IMG/VR virus record: IMGVR_UViG_3300042731_005760
Coordinates: 1 to 25,508 of that record
Origin: a virus
Direction: 5' to 3' (one strand)
Length of the DNA stretch: 25,508 nt
Positions 7,148 to 13,523 of the stretch are shown piece by piece. The notes under the pieces were generated by a model that was not told the origin of the DNA, made no database searches, and saw only the letters and a program-made list of their open reading frames with translations. Each line of letters begins with the position of its first letter. The stretch's first letter is position 1. The translations under genes were made by a program, and so were the position numbers.

Positions 7148-7830
7148 CGAACGTAGATTTAACACCAAGGCGCATTTTACCCGCTGGCTTACGGCTGAGA
7201 AGTTGGCCTCAGTTGGCCAACAACGTTGTGGCGGTTGTCAGGCGGGACGACGTCGTTTACCCAATCGGCATTGAGCGCACCACCGGCCTTATCACCTGGA
7301 TAGCGGTTCGCACGCCGGACGACAAGTTGGGTTGGGTATCGACTGTCTACACCGAGCCGATAGAGGAAAAGGAAGCCATTGCCCCGGGCCAACCGGCGCA
7401 GTTCCGCTTTGAGGTATGGCCGACTGAGTTCGAGGTCATCACCCAGGACTTTGGCGCCAACCCACAGAACTACCGGAAGTTCTACGGCGATGACCGTGGG
7501 CACCAGGGAATTGACATCCGGGCCTATCATGGCTCGAAAATCTTCTCCGTTGCTTCGGGTACGGTCAAGATGGTGTACACGCCGGATGACTTAAAACGAA
7601 AGTGGCACAATTTCGGCATCCACGTTCGGGTGAGCCACATAGACGGTTATGAGACCATCTATGCCCATTTACTGGAATTGCACGTTGAGGTGGGTAATCC
7701 GGTCAAAGCGGGAACGGTTCTCGGGCTTGCCGACAACTCTGGCAACAGTTTCGGCGACCACCTTCACTTGCACCTGAAGCACAACGGCCGGGTGATTAAC
7801 CCCAAACCGTTCTTACTGCCGCTGATGTGA
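7144..7830 (+). CDS. M23 peptidoglycan endopeptidase with SH3-like domain
   Basis: 228 aa from ATG 7144, which overlaps the previous stop (ATGA); an in-frame upstream ATG at 7114 lacks a ribosome site. Residues about 12-72 look like an SH3-type wall-binding domain (LRLRSWPQLANNVVAVVRRD ... GWVSTVY). Residues about 95-225 are an M23 zinc peptidase: QDFGANPQNYRKFYG, H120-x3-D124 in GHQGID, H175 in YAHL, and H206-L-H208 in GDHLHLHL, the full set expected for metal binding and catalysis. The enzyme cuts peptide cross-bridges of the cell wall. It has no signal peptide, so it is either a holin-dependent endolysin or a virion-borne lysin; the neck-gene surroundings leave both open. The catalytic assignment is secure. 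Confidence 0.9.
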   Translation: MTNVDLTPRRILPAGLRLRSWPQLANNVVAVVRRDDVVYPIGIERTTGLITWIAVRTPDDKLGWVSTVYTEPIEEKEAIAPGQPAQFRFEVWPTEFEVITQDFGANPQNYRKFYGDDRGHQGIDIRAYHGSKIFSVASGTVKMVYTPDDLKRKWHNFGIHVRVSHIDGYETIYAHLLELHVEVGNPVKAGTVLGLADNSGNSFGDHLHLHLKHNGRVINPKPFLLPLM

Positions 7831-7838
7831 GGCATGTA

Positions 7839-8306
7839 ATGCTGGCTTTTTTCGATAGGCACCTGGAGATCCTGATACCGGTCATTCTGGCACTCATTAC
7901 GATTGCCGGGAAGCTGGCAATGAACTACGCCAATAGCCGCAAGAATGGCACCGAGAAAGCCAGCAAAGAAGCCCAAACCAAGAAGACCGAGATCGAGGCC
8001 GCTCACATGCTCATTCAAGACTACCAGCAAGCCGTTACCGACCTGAGAAACGAAGTAAACGAATTGAATGCTGAGCGCGACCTGATGCGGGCCGAATTAG
8101 ATCAGCTGCAATCTGAGTTCCAGGAATTGCGAGAGACTAAAGACCGGGAAATTGCCGAACTTAAGTCAGAAATACGATCGCTCAAAGGGCAGCTAACTCG
8201 CGAACGTAATCTGCGCAAAGAGCTGGAGCACAGGCTTGCCCTGAGCCTGCCGAACGGGCTCGACACCTCCGAGGCGATAAATGGCCAATCAAGCGATGCG
8301 CATTAG
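7839..8306 (+). CDS. Membrane-anchored coiled-coil protein (holin- or spanin-like)
   Basis: 155 aa from ATG 7839, chosen because GAGG at 7829-7832 lies 6 bases ahead; GTG 7827 is the alternative. Residues about 8-27 (LEILIPVILALITIAGKLAM) form one membrane helix. Residues about 35-140 are a nearly unbroken charged coiled coil (LRNEVNELNAERDLMRAELD, ELRETKDREIAELKSEIRSL). One N-terminal membrane helix plus a long coiled coil is the layout of i-spanins and some single-span holin-like lysis proteins. Location immediately after the M23 gene supports a lysis role. No family-specific motif was seen, so the function is inferred. Its last 26 bases overlap the gp10-like gene. Confidence 0.6.
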   Translation: MLAFFDRHLEILIPVILALITIAGKLAMNYANSRKNGTEKASKEAQTKKTEIEAAHMLIQDYQQAVTDLRNEVNELNAERDLMRAELDQLQSEFQELRETKDREIAELKSEIRSLKGQLTRERNLRKELEHRLALSLPNGLDTSEAINGQSSDAH

Positions 8307-8655
8307 GTGGGAAATACCACCATCCGAGCTGGCTAAAGCCATCGAGAAGTATGACGACCAGTTCATGGAAGCCTTGTATGGCCTGGCCGAACGAAGCGGG
8401 GTCAAGATCCAGAATGAAATGCGCATCAATGCCCCGTGGACGGACCGAACGGGGCAGGCTCGTGGCAATCTCTTCGGAGTAGCCGAACGGCCGAAAAACA
8501 AAAAGTGGCTCGTGCGAATCTATGCCATTCACGGCGTTCCTTATGGCGTTTTCCTGGAGTTAAGGTACGGCGGCCGGTACGCGATTATCATGCCCACTTT
8601 GCAACGGCTCGGGCCGCAATTAATCAAAGACGTACAAGGGTTGCTCAAGGACTGA
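8281..8655 (+). CDS. HK97 gp10-like neck/tail-completion protein
   Basis: 124 aa, start ATG 8281 with a GAGG-type site (8269-8272); it overlaps the coiled-coil gene by 26 bases. The pattern APWTDRTGQARGNLFGVAE, then HGVPYGVFLELRYGGRYAII and PTLQRLGPQLIKDVQ is the characteristic order of the HK97-gp10 family (phage tail completion/neck proteins that help attach the tail). The N-terminal helix (SELAKAIEKYDDQFMEALYG) also fits. It precedes the portal by two bases after its stop, whereas gp10 genes usually follow head-tail connector genes. Confidence 0.75.
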   Translation: MANQAMRIRWEIPPSELAKAIEKYDDQFMEALYGLAERSGVKIQNEMRINAPWTDRTGQARGNLFGVAERPKNKKWLVRIYAIHGVPYGVFLELRYGGRYAIIMPTLQRLGPQLIKDVQGLLKD

Positions 8656-8657
8656 CA

Positions 8658-9980
8658 GTGGCCAGCATCCTCAATGCATTACGAAGTTTGTTTCGAGGCC
8701 GTACCGAGCTGGATCCAACCACCTCGGATGAAATGCTGACAATGGCGGCGCAGGGCAAGGCACCCAATCCAACCGAGGCCATGCTTACCCGCTTTGCGGC
8801 CGAGGGACAACGGGCCGACATAATCAACTTGTGTCGCAAGATGTACAATGAGGACACCCGGGCCAGCTCAGTCATCCAGACATTGGCGCGTGATGCCGTG
8901 AAGGGCGGTTTCCAAATTGAGACTGAAGAGGAAAGGGCGCTGACCGTTGCTCAGGAGCTGTTATCCCGTATCAATCTGGCCGAAAAACTTGAAAAGTGGA
9001 ATCGGGTGGCGTTCCGAGATGGAGATTGCTTCCTGGAGTTGGGTATCAATGCCCAGAGGCAGATCGCGATTATCACCAAAAAGCCGACCCTGCGAATGCG
9101 CCGGAACACCGATGACCGGGATATGTTCCAAGATCCGGAAAAGGCTTATACCTTAGTTCCCGAACACGTCTACGTGAGCAATGACCGGGAACTGGTGCAT
9201 TTCGCCGAGTGGCAAATCGTCCACGCTCGTTGGGATCATGATGAGGGAGACCGTTACGGCCGGCCGCTGCTGGCGCCGGCCCGCTCATCCTGGAAGCGCA
9301 TAAAAGAGGGAGAGCTGGACATCGCCGTTCGCCGGAAGACGAGGGCTGGGATTAAGTTTCTCCACAAAATCAAAGGGGCCGACGACGCGGCTCTGAAAAA
9401 ATATCAAGCCGAAAACAAGTCTGTGCTTGACAACCCCTTCGCTGCAGCAGCGGATTTCTTCATGTCCGACGACGGCGACATAAAAGTTATCCAGGGGGAT
9501 GCTAATCTTGGCGAGATCGAGGACGTGTTGCATCACATGCGAACGTGGTTCCTGTCAAGTCCGGTTCCTATGAGCATCCTTGGATACGGTCAGGATATTA
9601 ATTACTCAGTGGTGGAGCACCAGAAAGAGCAATACGACGAGACCCTGACCGAGGTGCAAAAGTGGGTTGTGTCGCAGTTTATCCGGCCAATCCTCGAAAT
9701 TGAGTGGCTGTTGAACGGCATCCTCCCCGAGACCGTCAAGTATTCGATTAAATGGCCGCCGAAAAAGCAGTTCACGCCGGAAGATTTGGAGAAAGTCGCC
9801 CGAGCTGCTTTGGCGTTACGCTCGCTGGATATGCCGGCCGAAACCTATGCCAAGATAATCGGCCGCTTTTTCCCCGATATCGACCCGGACATGCTATTGC
9901 CTGAAGCTGGTGCAATCATCGCCGACCAGGAGCGCCTGGCCAATATTGCTAGCAAGTTGGGTCGAGGTTTCTCTAAGTAG
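8658..9980 (+). CDS. Portal protein
   Basis: 440 aa from GTG 8658, two bases after the previous stop with CAAGGA (8646-8651) as ribosome site; a longer reading from ATG 8436 would overlap the gp10-like gene almost wholly and adds a Arg/Ser-rich shadow, so it was rejected. Features typical of portals: N-terminal ILNALRSLFRGR, a helical stem/wing region (RKMYNEDTRASSVIQTLARD), FRDGDCFLELGINAQRQIAI, the HFAEWQIVHARW and YGRPLLAPARSSWKR segment, and the crown/clip end with SSPVPMSILGYGQDINYSVV. Twelve copies form the DNA channel at one capsid vertex and bind terminase. The gene lies downstream of capsid and neck genes, unlike the usual terminase-portal-protease-capsid order. Confidence 0.85.
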   Translation: MASILNALRSLFRGRTELDPTTSDEMLTMAAQGKAPNPTEAMLTRFAAEGQRADIINLCRKMYNEDTRASSVIQTLARDAVKGGFQIETEEERALTVAQELLSRINLAEKLEKWNRVAFRDGDCFLELGINAQRQIAIITKKPTLRMRRNTDDRDMFQDPEKAYTLVPEHVYVSNDRELVHFAEWQIVHARWDHDEGDRYGRPLLAPARSSWKRIKEGELDIAVRRKTRAGIKFLHKIKGADDAALKKYQAENKSVLDNPFAAAADFFMSDDGDIKVIQGDANLGEIEDVLHHMRTWFLSSPVPMSILGYGQDINYSVVEHQKEQYDETLTEVQKWVVSQFIRPILEIEWLLNGILPETVKYSIKWPPKKQFTPEDLEKVARAALALRSLDMPAETYAKIIGRFFPDIDPDMLLPEAGAIIADQERLANIASKLGRGFSK

Positions 9981-9985
9981 CAAAC

Positions 9986-11191
9986 GTGGCCATCGACTTA
10001 CTCGACATCCCCCTTAAGGACTTGGCCCAGGCGCAGCAAACGGCCCTGATTCGTTTGCATTTGTACACCATGGCTGAGATCCATGGCGTCATGCTGGAAG
10101 TATCTAAGTCTGTCAGGGACGTATTTCAAGGCCGTGATGGAAGCGCCGAATTTTCATCGGCCGACGCAGGCTCTGTCTCGAATGCCGTACTAAGCGCCTG
10201 GGACGCGGGCCAGGATCGGCTGACCGAGATAATCGGGCATGGCATCCGGCACGCGGCCATGCTTCCCTTTGGCCAAATGGCCGTGATGCACGATGCCTTG
10301 TTGCTTCCCATAATAAATGAAGCGCAAGCTACGCCGACCGCTGAAGCCCGTTCGATTAACCATACGTATGCCGAAGCCCGCTCGATCGCCAGCGACAACC
10401 TCGGGCAGACGTTTGATGACATCCTGTATCAGACGGTTAACCGGACTTACTCCGACGATCTGGCCGTTAGCGACCGGCTATGGCGCATGGACGCCAATGC
10501 TCGCCGGGGCATCCGTCGCACGGTCGCGGCCGGAGTTGCTGAGCAAAAGTCAAATTGGGAAGTGGCGCAGGATTTAGAAGGCTATCTCGGAGCCGGAGCC
10601 GAATGCCCGAGATGGACACGATCCCGCCTCCAAGTCACGAAGGCAGACATCGCGGCCGGAGACGACACCGGCCGGATAACCGGCGGCGACTGTAAGGGGC
10701 AGGGCGTTTCCTACAATGCGCTGAGACTGGCCAGGACGGAAATGCAGTTCGCGGCGCACGCCATGACGCGGGAATTATTCGACGCAATGCCCTGGGTGGA
10801 CGCCGAGAGGTTCTGGCTATCGCCAGATCACCCGGAAGTGGACGAATGCGACGACTGGGAAAGTGGCGGGCCGAACGGTGATGGCATCTATCCGTTGGGC
10901 GAAATCATTCTGCCGTTACACCCGAATTGCCTGTGCTTCACAGAGGGAATCATTATTAGCGTCGAAGAGCTAATCGGCCGCTACCAGGACTATGCCGTTA
11001 GTGGGGGAGGTGGGTTCGGCCGTTACGCCAGTATGCTCGGCGGCGTGTTGGGCACGGCGCTAACCGGTTTCGCCATCAGCAATGTCATGGGCCATTGGCT
11101 CAACGATGACCCGAATCAACTCGACGACGTGTTTTATGCTTCGCAGGACATTCTGGCCGACGAGGAATATCGCTATGAGCTTTACGATTGA
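9986..11191 (+). CDS. SPP1 gp7 / Mu gpF-like minor head protein
   Basis: 401 aa, start GTG 9986, five bases after the portal stop; the ribosome site is weak, so coupling to portal translation is likely. The C-terminal half carries the family hallmarks: ALRLARTEMQFAAHAMTREL, HPEVDECDDWESGG and the cysteine/histidine end LPLHPNCLC, with several Cys and His that may bind metal. Family members bind the portal inside the head and assist DNA entry into the host. A Gly-rich run (VSGGGGFGRYASMLGGVLG) then a hydrophobic helix (TALTGFAISNVMG) close the protein, which is unusual and could contact membrane. It sits directly after the portal, as in most phages. Confidence 0.82.
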   Translation: MAIDLLDIPLKDLAQAQQTALIRLHLYTMAEIHGVMLEVSKSVRDVFQGRDGSAEFSSADAGSVSNAVLSAWDAGQDRLTEIIGHGIRHAAMLPFGQMAVMHDALLLPIINEAQATPTAEARSINHTYAEARSIASDNLGQTFDDILYQTVNRTYSDDLAVSDRLWRMDANARRGIRRTVAAGVAEQKSNWEVAQDLEGYLGAGAECPRWTRSRLQVTKADIAAGDDTGRITGGDCKGQGVSYNALRLARTEMQFAAHAMTRELFDAMPWVDAERFWLSPDHPEVDECDDWESGGPNGDGIYPLGEIILPLHPNCLCFTEGIIISVEELIGRYQDYAVSGGGGFGRYASMLGGVLGTALTGFAISNVMGHWLNDDPNQLDDVFYASQDILADEEYRYELYD

Positions 11192-11597
11192 GACCACCAT
11201 TCTGGCGCAGCTCCAGGCGGATGGTACGTTGACCACGTTGCTTATTGGAGGCATACACAACGAAGTGCAAATTGACAGGCAGAAAACAGAAAGCGCATTT
11301 GATAGCCAAACGAAAGAGCTTTTACCCTGTGCCAATCTAAAATTAGAGACAGAGTTGCCATACGGCCCGCTGGATGACAGCAACCGGGCCTTTATCACGA
11401 TCATGTTTTATGACCGGGCAGGATATTCGACGATTGAACAAGCGCGAGCACGTGTGTACACATTGTTGCACCGGCAGACTTTCACCGGAATTACTGAGGT
11501 ACGCCATGCTGATGACGTGCCCCGCGCGTGGGACGATGCGCTTGATTGTTATCTTATCCTTAGCCGTTATCAGGTAACGAGGAGCACGAAACAATGA
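11175..11597 (+). CDS. Tail-terminator-like protein
   Basis: 140 aa from ATG 11175, with GAGGA at 11162-11166 eight bases ahead; it overlaps the minor head gene by 17 bases. The order of elements - helix with ILAQLQADGTLTTLLIGGIH, a long strand LPCANLKLETELPYGPLD, RAFITIMFYDRAGYSTIEQA, RVYTLLHRQTFTG, and the end strand DCYLILSRYQV - fits minor tail/tail-terminator proteins that cap the tail tube at the head side. The position just before the major tail protein supports this. A longer upstream reading from 11082 has no ribosome site and was rejected. Confidence 0.65.
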   Translation: MSFTIETTILAQLQADGTLTTLLIGGIHNEVQIDRQKTESAFDSQTKELLPCANLKLETELPYGPLDDSNRAFITIMFYDRAGYSTIEQARARVYTLLHRQTFTGITEVRHADDVPRAWDDALDCYLILSRYQVTRSTKQ

Positions 11598-11941
11598 GAA
11601 TCTGCTATCAACAGCCAGGGAGACGCGAATGGAGGGTGGGGGATGAGGTTATCGTCTGGTCGGAAGATCATCCGGTCAACGACGTCAACGACCCGGAAGC
11701 ACTGGCCGAGATTCTAACCTATCCGTACCCGCAATTTGTCATCGATTATGCCGAGCCATTGCTTGAGGTTGTGGACGCAGAGACGGCCACAATACTGGCC
11801 TATGCCGGCATTGTCAACCTTGAAATGCTGGCTTTATTGGACGAAGACGGTTTCGACGCCTTGATGCAGCTTGGGTACAAGCAAGAAGAAATCGAAGGGT
11901 GGCGAGACAAGGCGTACGCAATCGCCGAGGCGCCATTCTAG
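11594..11941 (+). CDS. Hypothetical tail-region protein with helical C-terminus
   Basis: 115 aa, start ATG overlapping the previous stop (ATGA). N-terminus MRICYQQPGRREWRVGDEVI is beta-like; residues about 45-65 read PQFVIDYAEPLLEVVDAE; residues about 65-110 form helices (TILAYAGIVNLEMLALLDED, FDALMQLGYKQEEIEGWRDK) that resemble helix-hairpin-helix or SAM-type pairs. I do not recognise a named family. Translational coupling to the terminator-like gene and placement before the major tail gene suggest a role in tail assembly or the head-tail joint. Confidence 0.65.
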   Translation: MRICYQQPGRREWRVGDEVIVWSEDHPVNDVNDPEALAEILTYPYPQFVIDYAEPLLEVVDAETATILAYAGIVNLEMLALLDEDGFDALMQLGYKQEEIEGWRDKAYAIAEAPF

Positions 11942-11949
11942 TTTATCAA

Positions 11950-11969
11950 CCGGCCGTGGCAGCGGCCGG
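11950..11969 (+). terminator. Perfect 7-bp CCGGCCG hairpin
   Basis: CCGGCCG at 11950-11956 and CGGCCGG at 11963-11969 enclose a six-base loop, nine bases after the preceding stop codon. No T run follows. It stands at the head of the 199-base gap before the major tail gene and could limit read-through from the neck genes or protect an mRNA end. Confidence 0.45.
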
Positions 11970-12017
11970 CTATAAGTGGCAGGTGTAAGCCTGTCCCGAG
12001 GGACGAGGGATGCAGAA

Positions 12018-12125
12018 ATGACAGCTAACCCCAACCAAAACCAATCCAGGGACATGGCTTCCTGCGCCTGCCGATCATTTAGTGGTCGAGCACTGGAGAA
12101 ATCCGGTGAATATAAATCATATTAA
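12018..12125 (+). CDS. Possible 35-aa peptide or relic of a gene start
   Basis: The ORF reads MTANPNQNQSRDMASCACRS and continues to SGEYKSY, ending at TAA 12123-12125, 15 bases before the major tail gene. A GAGGGA site lies at 12005-12010. Eighteen bases around its ATG (12012-12029) are identical to those of the internal capsid start at 1211-1228, and MTANPN resembles MTANTN. This looks like a copied translation-start segment, perhaps the remains of another capsid-type gene start or a short leader that helps load ribosomes onto the tail gene. No function can be assigned. Confidence 0.3.
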   Translation: MTANPNQNQSRDMASCACRSFSGRALEKSGEYKSY

Positions 12126-12140
12126 GCAGGAGGTTATGTC

Positions 12141-12665
12141 ATGGCTTACGGTCAATATCCATTCGGCCTTAAAGACGTAAAACTCACAGATATATCCGGT
12201 TCGACGCAAGTCGATTTACCGGCCGCCCGGACGATGGGCTTCAAGGAAGCCTTGATCAACAGCGAGCTGCGTGGCGACGATCAAACCATCGCTGTGGCTG
12301 CTATTTCAGACAAGGTGGAATGGGCGCTCGAATCCGGTGGCATCAGTCTGGAAGCGTACGCTCTGATGAGCGGCCGTTCGGTTACTGTTGGAGGCACAAG
12401 CCCCAATGAAACCAAAACGCTGAAAATCCAGGCTGGTGAATCATTCCCTTACTTCAAGGTGTATGGGAAGTCTGTGGGCGACGGCGACGGCTCCGACATC
12501 CACGTCAAAGTTTACAAGTGCAAACTGACAGCCCCCATTGAGGGCACATTCCAGGACGGCGAGTTCCTGGTGACTTCGTGCAGTGGCATCGCCGTAGACG
12601 ACGGGGTGAACGGAGTCGCCGACATCGTACAGAACGAGACGGCAGCAATTCTACCGGCGAGCTAG
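12141..12665 (+). CDS. Major tail tube protein
   Basis: 174 aa, start ATG with AGGAGG at 12129-12134. The sequence fits a tube-forming beta-sandwich: MAYGQYPFGLKDVKLTDI, VDLPAARTMGFKEALINSEL, the exchange of charge in RGDDQTIAVAAISDKVEWAL, then ISLEAYALMSGRSVTVGG and SFPYFKVYGKSVGDGDGSDI. Hexameric rings of such a protein stack to form the tail tube. The strong ribosome site, a separate gap upstream and position before the chaperone and tape-measure genes all agree. It ends in tandem TAG TAG, as does the capsid gene. The length is near the usual 150-200 aa. Confidence 0.85.
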   Translation: MAYGQYPFGLKDVKLTDISGSTQVDLPAARTMGFKEALINSELRGDDQTIAVAAISDKVEWALESGGISLEAYALMSGRSVTVGGTSPNETKTLKIQAGESFPYFKVYGKSVGDGDGSDIHVKVYKCKLTAPIEGTFQDGEFLVTSCSGIAVDDGVNGVADIVQNETAAILPAS

Positions 12666-12686
12666 TAGGCTAGAACTTAGCCCAAT

Positions 12687-12818
12687 ATGGCATCTATCGC
12701 CGGTCGGCCGTGGACTATGGAGCTTACGCACTGCCATACAGAAATGGATGGCTCTGTGGTTCCGACCGGTCGGCGAATGTTGCCCGTTTATCAATCTAAT
12801 CGCCAAAGGGAGGCATGA
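12687..12818 (+). CDS. Possible 43-aa peptide filling the gap before the tail chaperone
   Basis: An ATG-started ORF (MASIAGRPWTMELTHCHTEM ... YQSNRQREA) covers most of the 156-base gap and stops 3 bases before the chaperone ATG. The upstream ribosome site is poor. It contains a 12-base palindrome at 12762-12773 (CCGACCGGTCGG). The close fit between its stop and the next start suggests coupling, but length and weak start leave it uncertain. No family is recognised. Confidence 0.3.
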   Translation: MASIAGRPWTMELTHCHTEMDGSVVPTGRRMLPVYQSNRQREA

Positions 12819-12821
12819 GAA

Positions 12822-13283
12822 ATGACAGCACTACCCAATACTGGACTTTCACTCGCCGAGTGGCGAGCCAGGCAAATTGAGGACGTTGTTTTGCCAAGTG
12901 GCCTGGCCGTCAAGGTAAAGCGTGTCGGCTTAAAAGAGTTGGCAGCTCAGGGCCGGATACCCGAAACGCTTCTCGGAATCATCCAGCAAGCGATGGACGG
13001 CTCCGGGGAAGAGGGTGGCCCGAAAATCAAGATCCAACTGGTAGACCTGGGCGCTATCGGCGAGGCCTACGATCTCGTGGCAAAAGCGTGCATCGTCGAG
13101 CCAAAGCTGGCTGATGAAGCCGATGACGAGCACCTATCCGTTGCCGAGCTTCCGTTCGAGGATAAGGAATTTATTTTCGAGCGGAGCAATCAGGAGGCAG
13201 TTTCTCTCGCGCCCTTTCCTTCAGGAAGTGCAGCAAGTGACGGAGCTTCACCTGATGGCCAGGACCTACCGGAGATTGCCTAG
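12822..13283 (+). CDS. Tail assembly chaperone, short form (gpG-like)
   Basis: 153 aa, start ATG with GGGAGG at 12808-12813. N-terminal strands (DVVLPSGLAVKVKRVGLKEL) are followed by helices around IPETLLGIIQQAMDG and YDLVAKACIVEPKLADEAD, then SVAELPFEDKEFIFERSNQE, a pattern common in short tail assembly chaperones. From about residue 132 the sequence becomes low-complexity (SGSAASDGASPDGQDLPEIA) because it has left the conserved frame. Located between the tube protein and tape measure, exactly where lambda G/GT-type genes lie. It binds and loads the tape measure protein during tail assembly. Confidence 0.75.
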   Translation: MTALPNTGLSLAEWRARQIEDVVLPSGLAVKVKRVGLKELAAQGRIPETLLGIIQQAMDGSGEEGGPKIKIQLVDLGAIGEAYDLVAKACIVEPKLADEADDEHLSVAELPFEDKEFIFERSNQEAVSLAPFPSGSAASDGASPDGQDLPEIA

Positions 13284-13506
13284 CGAGCTCCTGCGCGTCG
13301 AAGACGAGTGGGCCGCCTGGCAGTTTGACCGGGCCGTCTGGTACGCCGGGATGAAACATGAAGTAAGTACGGCAAATAACCCGGCGACTGGCTCGATGAG
13401 CAAATCGCAGCTCTTGAAAGAGCAGATAGCCACCGGGCAAGCTAAGTTCGGTTCACTCGCGGGGAAAGCTCGCAAGATGAAGGTGCCCGAGTCTGGTATC
13501 TGGTAG
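12822..13506 (+). CDS. Tail assembly chaperone, frameshifted long form (gpGT-like)
   Basis: A second frame is open through 13506 and carries the conserved extension LPSELLRVEDEWAAWQFDRA and VWYAGMKHE, typical of the T part of phage G-T chaperones. It lacks a good start of its own. Joining it to the upstream frame needs a +1 (or -2) shift. A slip on CCC-T at 13212-13215 gives 131 + 96 = 227 aa with a smooth junction SLAP-FLQEVQQVTELHLMAR. The long form is made in smaller amounts than the short form and bridges tape measure and tube protein in known phages. An independent start at ATG 13255 is the main alternative. Confidence 0.65.
13212..13215 (+). other. Proposed +1 frameshift site (CCC T)
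   Basis: In the short-form frame the codons are GCG CCC TTT; sliding tRNA-Pro from CCC to CCT puts the ribosome into the frame of the T extension (TTC CTT CAG). Overlapping proline codons of this kind are known +1 slip sites in phage structural genes. No clear stem or stop codon next to the site was found, so the exact place is inferred from codon chemistry and sequence continuity. Confidence 0.5.
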
Positions 13507-13523
13507 CTGGCCGGGGATGATAA

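Noticed and set aside
8436-8657. Longer N-terminus for the portal (open from ATG 8436)
   Set aside because: It overlaps almost the whole gp10-like gene in another frame, is Arg/Ser-rich without portal character, and GTG 8658 has a ribosome site and gives a normal portal start.
11941-12018. tRNA or small RNA in the gap before the major tail gene
   Set aside because: Only a 7-bp hairpin is present; no cloverleaf, T-loop or CCA-type end can be drawn.
13255-13506. Independent T-type chaperone gene starting at ATG 13255
   Set aside because: No good SD site, and the open frame with sensible sequence reaches upstream to the CCC-T site, which fits a frameshift better; kept only as an alternative.
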